Made by a program: the position numbers and the translations under genes. From assembly GCA_038277395.1 (NCBI GenBank), contig CM076193.1:173454711-173518710 (forward strand): a stretch of 64,000 nucleotides of DNA. Reading direction: 5' to 3'. The stretch's first letter is position 1. Every line of letters starts with the position of its first letter. Shown here piece after piece: positions 41,418 to 53,300 of this stretch. This DNA comes from Dryocosmus kuriphilus (lineage: Eukaryota; Arthropoda; Insecta; Hymenoptera; Cynipidae). The notes below the pieces were generated by a model, which was given only the letters and a program-made list of their open reading frames with translations, made no database searches and was not told where the DNA came from.

Positions 41418-42687
41418 CAGTCTGTTCCACAAGAAAGAATACGCTTTTTCTCGAAAAGTCTTAAAGAAAACTTTATTTTTCTTTCTTGGCATGAAAAAGC
41501 GCTTTAAAAATTAGGGAGAACTTACCTTAATAAATGGTGCAATCTCCACTATTTTCGATAATGGCCTGGCATCTTCTGGGCATGCTCTCGACTAATTTTT
41601 CAGCATATTCTAAAGATAGAGAGCGCCACACCTCTCTAATTCGTCGAGAGAGCTGCTTGAGGGTGAATACACGCCTTCCTGCAAGTTTTCTCTTAACGAC
41701 ACTCCACACATTTTCAATCGGATTGGCATCAGGAGATTGTGAAGGCCAGGCCAAGCTGACGACGCCATTTTCAGCTTTCCAGTTCTTGCAGAGGCGACTG
41801 CAATGTTTGGGATCTTTGTCCTCTTGAAGGATCCAAACCTCACTATTGGCTCCAAACATCTTTTCTGCAGACCTCAGAAGAACATGCTTGTAGATTTTGA
41901 GCATTTTTTCCGCGTTCAGGTTCTCAGTGAACAGCTCTAAACAGCCAAAACCGCGCTGCGAGAAGCATCACCAAACATGGATCTTTACTGTGTGTTTAAC
42001 AGTTCGCTGGAGGAACCGCTCACCTTTGCCTGACCAGGCACTTTTTATTGGAACCCATGCCCAAAAGGATGCTTCGTCGGAAAAAATCACATTTGACCAA
42101 TCGCGATCATTATTTTCCATAGCCCATGACAGCCGTTTTTTTTTGCATGTGCACTTCTGAGAGCAGGGGTTTCTGCCTCGTGCTACGGTACTGCATGTTT
42201 GTGTCAACTAATCTGCGTCTTATGGTGTTTATACTAACGTCCAATCCCTTCTCCGCTAGCTTAACCTTGGCTTCGCGCAGCGGTAGAGTGGGGTTGCGTT
42301 TGAATAGTGCGATGATCTCCTTATCCTCCTTGCTGGACGTTGCTCGCGTTTCTCCTTTTCCTGGAAGATCGTCAACAGCTTTTGTGTCACTATACAACTC
42401 CACCCACTTTTGCACGAAGTACTTAGACTTTTTAAGCACTTTAGCAGCAGCTGAGTATGAAAGTTTTGGTCCGTGTGCATTGCTGCACAAAAACACAGCT
42501 TCGAACCGTTTAGCGTATACTGCACTCATTGCGCAAACTTGTTTACTATCCGACACTTCGAATGAGGCTAAACCAAATCGGTAGTCCCGCTCTTGCCCTT
42601 GGAACGTGCAGTCAGGCCAAAAAGAAACGAACAAAAATCTTTGAAAGTTTTCGAGAAAGCGCGTATTCTTTCTTGTGGAACAGACTG
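41418..42687. mobile_element. Complete Tc1 element
   Basis: Termini CAGTCTGTTCCACAAGAAAG and CTTTCTTGTGGAACAGACTG are perfect inverted repeats that extend into the GAATACGC region. TA duplications at 41416-41417 and 42688-42689. 1270 bp, with the transposase on minus. Confidence 0.95.
41527..42529 (-). pseudogene. Tc1 transposase with two lesions
   Basis: Starts MSAVYAKRFEAVFLCSNA. Paired-type HTH region, then Asp1 (NVIFSDEASFWAW), Asp2 (ILQEDKDPKH) and Glu (SPDANPIENVW), 34 residues between the last two. It runs on to VESMPRRCQAIIENSGDC at the C-terminus. Lesions: an expanded A run near 42140 (9 A where the 12461 copy has 5) shifts the frame, and a TGA at about 41966-41968 replaces a Gly codon in HVWGCFS. 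Otherwise full length. Confidence 0.9.
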
Positions 42688-43123
42688 TAATAAGAACCGC
42701 CCAAAGTCTGGAGCGCCAAAAACTGAAAACTCAGAAGTGCGGCAAATCGAATTGGCCCAGTCTTTTGTCGAAGATCCGCATTTAACTCTTAGGAAGGCCT
42801 CTTAGCAGCTTCAAGTTAATCGAGTACCAATTTTTAGGTATTTAAAGATCATTAAATTTCACCCTTACAAAATTCACCCCTTCATCAAGAAATAAATGAC
42901 GATGATTTTGACCGGAAGGTTGAATTTGGTGGGAAAATGATGGAAAGAATTGTTCAGAATCTTAATTGTCAGTCACTCATCGTTTTTTCTGGCGAACCAA
43001 CATTTCAACTTAACGCTGAAGTAAATCGCGGAAAATCCTAAAACTCTTGTCTTTAATATTCTTCAAAGAAAATCATTCCTGATGAGTTATTCAGGGGTTT
43101 CCATACTTTTGTGCCACCCTGTA

Positions 43124-43621
43124 TGGTGGGTGGAAGTCACCCTTATTGTGGAAAGTTTATCAAGTCCTAAAGTCCTAAATGACTTTTCGGAAAAATATTA
43201 ACCATTTTCTTCTTGAAAAGTCTCGACTGTAGGACATGATAAATTTTAGACGGGAAATGTGATTTCTACTCTCCATATAGGGTGGGTGATTTTTTTCCTG
43301 AAACCGTATATCTTTCAACGTCATTGAGGGATTACCCTTGTTTCTTTTGTCCTAAAGTTTTCGTTTATTTATTGCAAAGCTTCGACTTTGAGACTTGAAA
43401 GCCATTAGATATTAAGGGTGGTCTGTACCCTCGATAGAAGGCTCGTTGACTTTTTCCCTGACACCACATCTTTTTCAATCTGGACTTTAGCTGCATCTAT
43501 TTCGATGTCCCGTGTGCAAGGAAACCTTTTCCATGAACCTCTTGGCAATTAATTAAAAGACTTACAATCTAGTAAAATTTAATGTTTCTAGTAACCTTTT
43601 TGCAAAATGTTTTAATAAATA
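43124..43621. other. Gene-free stretch
   Basis: Diverged repeats of GGTGGGTG...TTTTTTCCTGA (near 43280 and 43440). No coding content recognised. Confidence 0.35.
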
Positions 43622-43858
43622 ATGACTTTCATTTTCTTAAAACGATCAGATGGTGAAGAAGAGTGCTATGAACTGCAGGATAATGATCTCGTGTTATACC
43701 CTAATGGAAGACCTAAGTCAAAATATTGGAAAGGGTTTTATATTCACCCTCAAATAGACACACATGCACTACATAGTACAGCGGGTAATTTAAAAAGTAT
43801 AATACAATCTAAAACAAAAAAATTATCAGGGCATGTTTTAAGGTTCATTATTAACTAA
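43622..43858 (+). CDS. Small unrecognised ORF
   Basis: 78 residues from MTFIFLKRSDGEEECYELQD, with a moderately balanced composition (NGRPKSKYWKGFYIHPQID). It stands alone in AT-rich DNA, which makes a 78-codon frame slightly unusual, but there is no family match I know. It may be a host exon or element relic, or chance. Confidence 0.2.
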   Translation: MTFIFLKRSDGEEECYELQDNDLVLYPNGRPKSKYWKGFYIHPQIDTHALHSTAGNLKSIIQSKTKKLSGHVLRFIIN

Positions 43859-43859
43859 A

Positions 43860-44630
43860 GGGCAATGTTAAAAATTTTAACAACACAGAGAAACACTGAG
43901 CCTTTTTTATTCCAAAATTTGATAGAAAATTAACTTTAAACAAAAATTCTTGAATCTCTCATTAGAGAAATGATACGTCCCTCATGAAGTAGAAGTATTG
44001 GTTAAAGAAAAAGCATTAGATTTCCAATACTTATTCGCGAAACAACTACTGAATTCAATACTAACCATTACTTCCTTTGCATAATGTTTTCAAACAAATA
44101 AATGAATTTTCAATGAAATATAGTTATATTTTCAAAAACTAAGGTTAATTTTAAACGCATTATATTAATTTTGAACTAGAAACTGCAAATCTTTCCCAAA
44201 TTAGTTGAATTTTCAAGCAATATATTTTAACGTTTTAATTTTCAAGTGAAAGAGACCAATTTCTAACGAAGAGAGGAATTTTCATTAATAAATTTAAATA
44301 CCGACCCCAAAGAGATGAATTTTCTACAACTCAATAATTAGTTTTCAACTAGAAACAAAATTTTAACAACATTTCTGAATATCCCACAAAATATTTCAAT
44401 TTTTTAACTAAAAATGTTAATTCTCACACAAAAAAGATGAATACTTATCCAGGAACAAGCTGACTTGCGAAACAAAAATTTTTTTTTTTTGAGCAAAAAA
44501 TGCTCGAATTATGAACTGAAGAGACGAATTTCTAACAATGAAAAATTTATTTTCATTGAAAATAGATGAATTTTCAACTTTTCAACCAAAGATATAACAG
44601 TTGAAAATTGAACAAGGATATTCATATTTC
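43860..44630. repeat. Degenerate GAATTTTCAAC-type repeat array
   Basis: Many diverged copies of a motif like GATGAATTTTCAACTA / AAATTTTTAACAA spaced irregularly over 770 bp. Non-coding. Confidence 0.5.
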
Positions 44631-45164
44631 TAATTTTTACATTCTCATCTCAAGTAAGGAGGTATTAGTTTTATGTGGAAACTGACTTTCGCGGGTTTCA
44701 TGAAATCTCGACGTTTCATGACCCCCTGAATCCGAAAAAACATGTTTTACGATGTTGTCTATCTCTTGTCGTTGTCGTTGTTGTCGTCATCGTCGTCGTT
44801 GTCACCTGTTCCCACAATAACTTTCGAAGGACTAATCGGATTGGACAGCGCTTTGGCACACTTCTTTAAGGCGTAAAAAGTAAGGACAGGTTCGTTAACT
44901 AGCGGTTTTTGACCAGCGATAATGGTTTTATCCATCAAAAACTGTTTTCACAAAATCAAGAAATCAATTTTCCGGCTAAGCTATAAAAGATACAAAAAAA
45001 ACGGTTGCAGGTAAAACTGTTCATCTCAAAAAAGTGGACAAATTTTATTTCAAACATTTTTTGATAAAATGCACTGTTTTTGTTTTAAACGAGAAAACGT
45101 TATTAAAAATCAAGAATTCAAATTTCCCGCCAAATTATGAAAGATCAGAAAAAAATCTGCCCGC

Positions 45165-45690
45165 TTCGCGGGCACAATCTCTTCGCGCGCTGCGCTTCGC
45201 ACGAAGTATAGGCGTGCCTAGGGCGCGCTTCTGATGGCACTCGCGCTTTTGGCTCGATACGTTGTTCACCTCGAGTTACGCGCTCGGCCGCGCTTCGCGC
45301 GAAGTATGAGAGCGCCTATGGCGCACGACTTACGGCACTCGCGCTTCGCGCTCGATAGATTATTAATCTTTAAATTAAAGATCAAACCATTGGTCAGTGT
45401 AATTTGGTAATTTTTATCTTAATCTTTCAAACCACTACATTTTTCGAATGAAATTACTAAGTTTTAATTTCATTAAAAATTACAAAAGAAATTTTTTTAC
45501 TTAAGCCTCTATCGACCTTAAAGAATACATTCTCATCACAAGACTCGCGCTTCGCGCTCGACACCTAACTTTTTCCATTGTAGAATGGTAAAGTTTTTTT
45601 TGTGATGTTCCAAATTTTCACAATGCAGGATTTCGATTCTTAAAATACATTCTTATAACGACACTCGCGCTTCGCGCTCGAAAATTAATT
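45165..45690. repeat. GC-rich palindromic islands (CGCGCTTCGCGC)
   Basis: CTCGCGCTTCGCGCTCG occurs at about 45340-45356, 45544-45560 and 45664-45680, and variants (GCTGCGCTTCGCACGAAGTA, GCCGCGCTTCGCGCGAAGTA) lie at 45187 and 45289. They stand out in AT-rich sequence. Function unknown. Confidence 0.7.
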
Positions 45691-45754
45691 TGTTTTTAAA
45701 TCCATTGTAGATTAGTAAGTTTTTTTGAGATTTTTCGAATTTTTACAATGCAAG

Positions 45755-46338
45755 TTTTTGATTTATAAAAGTAAAGCGATGAGTCTCATAAATAAAATTT
45801 GTAGATTTTTCCAATGTGAAAAATTCTGCTTCTTCATATTTTCTCATACCTTGCATATTTTTGCTGAAAAGTGGATATTTTTATATTTAGTAACATATTT
45901 CTCGAATAACTCAAAAACTATGTGTCTTTACAAAAAAATTATAGATAGCAATTTTGTAGATCTTTTTGAGTTGAACAACTTTGTTCATTACACAGCCCCA
46001 CGAAAAAAAAAATTTGTATATTTTTTTGGATTTGTATATTTGTATATATCTTAGATTTATCTTTCGCACATACAAATTTTTTTTTTCGCGGGGCTGTGTA
46101 ATGAACAAAGTTGTTCAACTCAAAAAGATCTACAAAAAAAATTGCTATCTATAATTTTTTTGTAAAGACACATAGTTTTTGAGTTATTCGAGAAATATGT
46201 TACTAAATATAAAAATATCCACTTTTCAGCAAAAATATGCAAGGTATGAGAAAATATGAAGAAGCAGAATTTTTCACATTGGAAAAATCTACAAATTTTA
46301 TTTATGAGACTCATCGCTTTACTTTTATAAATCAAAAA
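45755..46338. repeat. About 580-bp near-perfect palindrome
   Basis: Arms of about 260 bp: the left contains ATTTATAAAAGTAAAGCGAT and the right the inverse, centred near 46045. The matching ORFs on opposite strands are consequences of the symmetry. The centre (45991-46098) is a pair of CACAGCCCCACG ends, those of the element at 50399-53762, so a tiny derivative sits at the dyad. Confidence 0.85.
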
Positions 46339-46352
46339 TATTATATATATAT

Positions 46353-47819
46353 AAAAAAATTTGTATGTGCGAAAGATAAATCTAAGATATATATATATAT
46401 ACGTTTTTGAGGTCGCTGAGTCCGTATCCGAGGTCCGTTTGAACCAGTCAGGTCATAATCAAGGTCAGGTGAAGGTCAGATTCGGAAAATGCATTGCAAG
46501 GAAAGTAAAAAACTACAATGAGACGTTTTTGGGGTCGCTGAGTCCGAATCCGAGGTCCGTTTGACCCAGTCAGGTCAAGATGAAGGTCAGGAGAAGGTCA
46601 AATTCGGAAAATGCATTGCAAACAAGGTAAGAAACTACACACTGACACGTTTTTGGGGTCGCTGAGTCCGAATCCGAGGTCTGTTTGACCCAGTCAGATC
46701 ATTTTCAAGGTCAGGTGAAGGTCAAATTCGGAAAATGCATTGCAAAGAAAGTAAAAAACTGCACTGATACGTTTCTGTGGTCACTGAGTCCGAACCTGAG
46801 GTCCGTTTGACCCAGTCAGGCCATGGTCAAGGACAGGTGAAGGTCAAGTTCGGAAAATGCATTGCAAAATGTTCCAGATTTAATTTGTTAACTTAATTTG
46901 TTTCAGAATATATATTCCACAGCCCTAAAATGTAAAATTGTTTATTCCATACTTTGAAAGAGCATCAGATCAGGAGCAGACTTGTTGGTCTGCGATAATC
47001 GCTCTTGCAGTGATAATATTAGAGATCCTACTACCTTAGAATATGCTCTAGATGGTGACACTGCCTGAAAAGGGATGTGTGGCATGAACCATCTTACGGT
47101 GTCCTGAGGTATCGAAGCCAGTGAAGGCGCGCTGCTCTGCAGGGAGGCGTTAGGGGGTACTTTATTTGCACTGCATTTCCTCAATTTAACATTCACCTGG
47201 CCCAAACCTGAACCTAACCGGTGAAGTAAACCTCGGATCCAGATTTGGCGACCCCAAAAACGTATCAGTGTAGTCTTTTACTTTGATTGCAATGCATTTT
47301 CCGAATTTGACCTTCACCTGACCTTGATCATGACCTGATTGGGTTAAACGGACCTCGGATACGGACTCAGCGACCGCAAAAACGTATCACCGTAGTTGTT
47401 TGCTTTGATTGCAATGCATTTTCCGAATTTGACCTTCATCTGACCGTGATCATGACCTGACTGGGTCAAACGGACCTCGTATTCGGTCTCAGCGACCCCA
47501 AAAACGTATTAGTGTACTTTCTTAATTTTTTAAAATGCATTTTCCGAATTTGACCTTCACCTGACCTTGATCATGACTTGACTGGGTCAAACGGACCTCG
47601 GATTCAGACTCAGCGACCTCAAAAACGTATAGATATCTTAGATTTATCTTTCGCACATATATCTTTTTTTTCCCATTTTCCGAATTTGACCTTCACCTGA
47701 CCTTGATCATGACCTGACTGGGTCAAACGGACCTCGGATTCGGACTCAGCCACCTCCAAAACGTTTAGATATCATAGATTTATCTTTCGCACATACAACT
47801 TTTTTTTCGTGGGGCTGTG
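46353..47819. mobile_element. Deletion derivative of the CACAGCC element
   Basis: The right end is GTGGGGCTGTG followed by TTA. The left end has lost its first ~12 bases and starts within AAATTTGTATGTGCGAAAG. It shares the subterminal ~125-bp tandem units (four left, four right) and the internal block at 46900-47160 with the element at 50399-53762, but has no transposase gene. Confidence 0.75.
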
Positions 47820-47829
47820 TTATCATTTG

Positions 47830-48655
47830 CTTTATATCTTGCATATTCTGGCGGAAAATTTGAATTTTTGACTTTTCAATAGCGTTTTTTCGATTAAGAA
47901 AAAAACCGTGCATTTGATGAGAAAATGATTAAGACAAAATTTGTAGATTTTTTTGAGATAAACAATTTTAGTCGTATACATATTTTGTGCATCTCGCACA
48001 GTTTAGCCCGAAAATGGATTTTTTGATTTTCTGAAAACTGTCTTTGATGGATAAAACCATTTTTATGGATTAAAACCAAAACCATACGCTTAATCAAAAA
48101 ATAGTTAAAACAAAATTCGTAGATATTTTTAAGCTAAACAATTTTCTTTATTATCATTTTTTTCGTATCCCGAATATTTTGGCGGGAAATCACAGTTTCT
48201 TGTGTTTAATTACATTTTTTCGATTAAAAGAAAAACCGTGCACTTTATCAAAAAACGGTTCAGACAAAATTTGGAGATTTTTTTAAGATAATTAATTTTA
48301 ATTGTATACATATTTTGCGTATCTTGCATATTTTAGCCCAAAAATGGATTTCTTCGATTTTGTGAAAACCGTTTTTGATGGATAAGACCATTTTTATGGA
48401 TTAAAACCAAAACGGTACATTTGATCAGAAAATAGTTGAGACAAAATCTGCAGATTTTTTAAAGATAAATAAACTTGGTTATTACCATTTTTTTCATATC
48501 TTGAATATTTTGGCAGGAAACCACAGTTTTTTATTTTTAATAACGTTTTCTCGATTAAAACAAAAACCGTCCATTTTATCAGAAAACGGTTAAGACAAAA
48601 TTTGTAGATTTTCTAGAGGTGAACAATTTCAGTTATACACATTATTTTGTGTATC
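47830..48655. repeat. Three diverged ~300-bp tandem units
   Basis: Each unit has TTTTCGATTAA(A/G)A, an AAAACCGTnCATTT block, GACAAAAT(T/C)TG(T/G)AGATTTTTT and GTTTTTGATGGATAA(A/G)ACC. They extend the right arm of the 44634-49025 element inward. Confidence 0.55.
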
Positions 48656-49025
48656 TCGTACAGTTTAGCCGAAAAAAAAAAACGGACTTTTTGATTTTGT
48701 GAAAACCGTTTTTGATGGATAAAAACCATAACCGTTGGTTAAAAGTGGCTGGTTAACGAACTCGTCCTTACTTTTTACACTTTAAAGAAGTGTGCCAAAG
48801 CTCAATCCAATCTGATTGGTCCTTCGAAAGTCATCGTGTCCACAGTCTACGACAACAACAAAGACAACGCCAACGACAACGACAACAACAAGGGCAGACA
48901 GACACCAACGTAAAACCTTTTTTTCGGATTCAGGGGGTCATGAAACGTCGAGATTTCATGAAATCCGCAAAAGTTCGTTCTTACATAAAACTAATACCTT
49001 CTCATTGAGATGAGAATGTAAAAAT

Positions 49026-49390
49026 AATAATGAACAAAGTTATTGAACTGAAAAAGGCTACAAATTTGCTATCCATAATTTTTTTGAACAGACGCGTAGT
49101 TTTTGAGTTATTCTTTATATATGTTATGAAATATTGTGATCTTCAAATTATATACTTTTCATTTTTAAAAAGTATTTTCTTCTGGCCAAGCCAGTTCCAC
49201 AATCAATACAATGGGTAGCTACAGGGTCTGAGTAACCTACTGAACCAGTCGTAATACCAGTGGCTCTTTATACAGGTTTGATGACGTCATGAGCGTCGCT
49301 GCAGTATATATTAGTTGATAAATCCTTCCAGTAGTGATAAAATTTTGTTGGAGGCAAAATTTTAACAAGATAAGAGGACTACACTTATAT
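49026..49390. other. Gene-free stretch related to the palindrome arms
   Basis: AATGAACAAAGTT and TTTTTGAGTTATTC in 49030-49120 resemble the arms of the 46-kb palindrome. No gene seen. Confidence 0.4.
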
Positions 49391-49720
49391 GGTGTGGCAC
49401 AAAAGTATGGATACCTCTGAATAACTCATTAGGAATGAGTTTTTTTCTTAAATATCAAATACAATTTAGGATTCTTCTTGGATACCCAATGGCGATCTCA
49501 GTTTGACCTTGACCGTGACCTAGCAGGTAATATCAAAGTCAGATTCAAATTTTCAAATGGGAAGCCCCATTTTTTCTTGCGAGTATGGAAAGAGCAGAAA
49601 ATTTTACGTTCAAGCATGACCTAGATCATGTCCTGGACCATAACCTTCAAGGACATTACAAGGTCAAACTTGTTTTTCAAATGGGAACCCCTATTTTTCA
49701 TTGTGGATGTTGTATACCCA
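49391..49720 (+). mobile_element. Left-end fragment of the GGCACAAAAGTATGG family
   Basis: Starts GGTGTGGCACAAAAGTATGG and contains TTGACCTTGACCGTGACC and the later AAGGTCAAACTTG block. Truncated at about 49720; no transposase. Confidence 0.65.
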
Positions 49721-50395
49721 TGACCCACAAAAAAATTTTTGGCATCCACACAACCTCCGAAATCCAAACCATCCCGCCTTATTTTTGAACAATTTTCATA
49801 ATCTCTAGGTGAGCGAAAAATCAAAAGGGAGTCTCCACCCATCATACAGAGTCAAGCGAAATAAAAATACTTAATAAATAACACAAAATAATAATCAACT
49901 CGGTATTTCGCATCCTGCTCACCCCATGTTTGAAAATTAACAAATGTCTCAAACATTTGAAACATTTCCTAATTAGGAGGGGGGGGGGGGGCATTGAAAC
50001 GGTTATAAAATCACCCTTCATAATAGTCAACCATAAAGTAAGACAGAGAGGCGATAAATAAGGACGAAGAACTGGACTAAATACCACCGCGATAATAATA
50101 TCTATAGCGGCCACTGGGTCACTGGGGAAAATCAATAACGGCGCACGCAACAAACGATCCGAAAGAAGGGAGACCAGCGGTACCAAGCCGAACCCAAGCA
50201 GCGGTCTCGATCTCACGCGCTCAACCATGATAGGCAACACATAGTGTCGATGCCACGTAACTGTCCGCGTTTCTAATACGACGAACTGTACTGAACATCC
50301 AGGAGTCTCAAGAAACACATTTTCGAAAACCAACCAAAAATAAAAGGGAAAAATCCCCAAAACCAAATTAAATTTCATATTCCAAGAATTAACCA
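49721..50395. other. Gene-free stretch with a G13 run
   Basis: Unassigned sequence. G13 at 49979-49991. The long minus frame (49842-50396) has no recognisable motif and I do not call it as a gene. Confidence 0.35.
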
Positions 50396-50398
50396 TAA

Positions 50399-53300
50399 CA
50401 CAGCCTCACGAAAAAAAAAGTTGTATGCGCGAAAGATAAATCTAAGGTATCTATACGTTTTTGAGGTCGCAGAGTCCGAATCCGAGGTCTGTTTAACCCA
50501 ATCAGGTCATGATCAAGGTCAGGTGAAGGTCAGATTCCGAAAATGCATTGCAAAGAAAGTAACAAACTACACTGATACGTTTTTGGGGTCGCTGAGTTCG
50601 AATCCTAGGTCCGTTTGACCCATTCAGGTCATGTTCAAGGTCAGGTGAAGGTCAGATTCGGAAAATGCATTGCAAAGAAAGTAAGAAAGTACACTAATAC
50701 GTTTTTGGGGTCGCTGAGTCCGAATCCGAGGTCCGTCTGACCCAAAAAGTTCATGATCAATGTCAGGTGAGAGCCAAATTCGGAAAGTGCATTCAAAACA
50801 AAGTATGAAACTACACTGATACATTTTTGGGGTCGCTGAGTCCGAACCCGAGGTCCCTTTGACCCAGTCAGGTCACGATCAAGGTCAGGTGAAGTTCAAA
50901 TTCGGAAAATGCATTGCAATATGTTCCAGATTTAATTTGTTGACCTAATTTATTTCCGAATATATATTCCACAGCCCTAAAATGGAAAATTGTTTATTCC
51001 ATACATTTAAAGAGCATCAGATCAAGAGCAGACTTGTTGGTCTGCGATGTTTCACTCTTGCAGTTATAATACCAGTAATCCTGCTACCTCAGAATATGCT
51101 GTAGATGGTGACACTGCCCGAAAAGGGATGTCTTGTATGGTCCATCTTACGATGTCCTGAGGTATCGAAGCCAGTGGAGGTGCGCTGCTCTGCAGGGAGG
51201 CGTTAGGGAACTGAGAATGAAGCCGTAGTGTGTCCGACGACGAGATGTCCAATTCCTCGTCAAAGTCGGGAAGCCTTCATACTTAGACCTAGGCAGGTAT
51301 GAAGATTATCACACCTAGGACGGCGGACTCACCAGCGATCGGACCTGGATCCCTATTGCGCGGGTACAACAAAAAAATCATGGAAGTCAAAGATAAAATA
51401 AAGAAAAACTCCTTTTCCAGATCTGGGAATACATCAGATTCATATAATGTTGACACTAGACCATCAATATCAAAACACCACTGTCCCAGGAATCCTGATA
51501 CATTCTGTTATGTTTGTAGCAAACATATTCCAGTAATAAATAGCCGCAGGAGGATCTCTGAAAAAATCATTACAATATATAGCCAGTGCTTCAAAATAGA
51601 AGTTATTGATCAAAGAAATAGCTGGATACCACATAACATGTGCAGTATATGTTACCAAATGCTTAATCGCGGGAATAATAGTAAACGGAGTAAAAAAGTA
51701 AAATTCAAGAGACCAACAATATGGAATGAACCAATAGATGAGGAAAATTGCTACTTTTGTCAGAATAACTTCAAAGACTTCAATCGGAAGAATAAAGATT
51801 GTTTAAAGTACGTTGAGGTATCGTCAGTTATAAGACCAGTAGAGCGATCAGTAACAGAAGAAGAAGAAGAAGAAGAAAAAAAAGAAGAAGAAGAAGTAGA
51901 AGTAGAGGGAAAAGAAGAAGAAGAAGAAGACGAAGAAGAAGAAGAAAATTATATCGTCAGTGCAATATCATCCACAGAGAGTTTACGAATTTCTGACTCC
52001 GATGACAATGAAGGAGAGAAAGAAAGTGGCATGATAGTCACTGATGAAGAGGAATTTGAAGAGAGAGATGATGCATTACCTGATGACGACGAAGATTATA
52101 CTCCTGATTATGTGAAAGATAAAGCTACAAAACAAATTTCAAAAGGAGCAATTGAATGATCTCGTTAGAGATTTAGGTCTGCCAAAAGATAAAGCAGAAT
52201 ATTTAGCATCATTTATGAAAGATAAAAATTGGTTGGAGAAAAAAACGTGAAAGTAGACAGTTTTCGTAATAGAGAGAAGGCATTCAGGAAATTCTTTACG
52301 ATGTCAGAAGCACCCTCATTAGTTTATTGTAACGATGTAAGTGGACTCATGAATGAGTTAGCACCTTTACGTCATAATACGAACGTCTATGCACCAATAC
52401 CGGTAGCACATTCGACAGAACTTAAAGAGAGCTATGAAGAGATTCAGTTGGTGTTAAATACAATAAAATATGCAGAACATAAGTGGTTAGTTTGCGGAGA
52501 TCTCAAAATTTTGACAGTCATTTTAGGGCAGCAATCTGGACACACCAAGTATCCTTGTTTCTTATGTTTGTGGGATAGTCGTGATCGTAAAAATCATTAC
52601 ATGAAGAAAGTATGGCCTCAAAGAACTTCCCTTGAGGTTCATTTGATGAATGTAATCCGTGAAGCTCTAGTGGACCCTAACAGAAAACTACTTCCACCTC
52701 TACATATCAAATTAGGCCCAATGACGCAGTTTGTTAAAGCCCTAAATAAGGGAGAGGAAGGTGAATGTTACAAGTACTTAAAACAATAATTTCCAAAAGT
52801 AACTGAAGCAAAGTTAGAAGCAGGCGTTTTCGATGGGCCGCAAATTAGGAAGATGCTCAGAGATGATACTTTTATTTATCACATGAATGAAAAAGAAAAA
52901 GCTGCGTGGAATAGTTTTAAAGGAACTGTAAAAGACTTCCTTGGTAATAAAAAAAGCCAAAACTATAAAGAAATAGTAGCTGAAATGATCGAAAATTTCG
53001 GAGCGTCAGGGTGCAATATGAACTTGAAATTACATTTTCTTGACTCTCACATAGACTGCTTCCCAAACAATTTAGGTGCTTACAGTGAAGAAGAAGGAGA
53101 GAGATTCCATCAAGACATCAAAGAGATGGAAAGACGGTATCAAGGGCAGTGGGATGTCAATATGTTGGCAGATTTCTGCTGGAACTTAAAGAGAGAAGCA
53201 GAGAAAAGAGGCGCGAAACGCAAAAGAAAACGACTCCTTATATCGTTTTCGGATAAACGAGTCCGGTATAGCAAAAAAAATTGAATGAGACAGATGTTCC

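Larger units (their letters stand above)
40179..43121 (+). mobile_element. DD41D-type element no. 3, core-deleted, with Tc1 insertion
   Basis: Termini CAGGGTGGCACAAAAGTATG (left) and CATACTTTTGTGCCACCCTG (right) are perfect inverted repeats, flanked by TA (40177-40178; 43122-43123). The TGACCTTGA array lies in the left arm at 40290-40700. Only the N-terminal part of a transposase gene is left, and a Tc1 element sits in it. Confidence 0.85.
44634..49025. mobile_element. Long-inverted-repeat element, superfamily unknown
   Basis: TTTTTACATTCTCATCTCA at the left is matched inverted at the right (TGAGATGAGAATGTAAAAA). Inverted similarity runs inward more than 350 bp, including GGTATTAGTTTTATGT, a (GTCGTT)n-like microsatellite and the AACCGTTTTTGATGGAT block. 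No transposase is seen, so it is non-autonomous or eroded. It contains a giant palindrome and a smaller transposon. Confidence 0.7.

Noticed and set aside
45725..46335. Matching ORFs on opposite strands encoding nearly the same Phe/Lys-rich peptide
   Set aside because: Direct result of the 580-bp palindrome; AT-rich low-complexity composition.
44760..48900. CRISPR-like repeat arrangement
   Set aside because: Repeats are tandem or inverted transposon arms with diverged units, no uniform spacers, and the genome is eukaryotic.
49842..50396. 184-residue minus-strand ORF
   Set aside because: No recognisable motif, no supporting context; hydrophobic stretches follow base composition. Left as unassigned.
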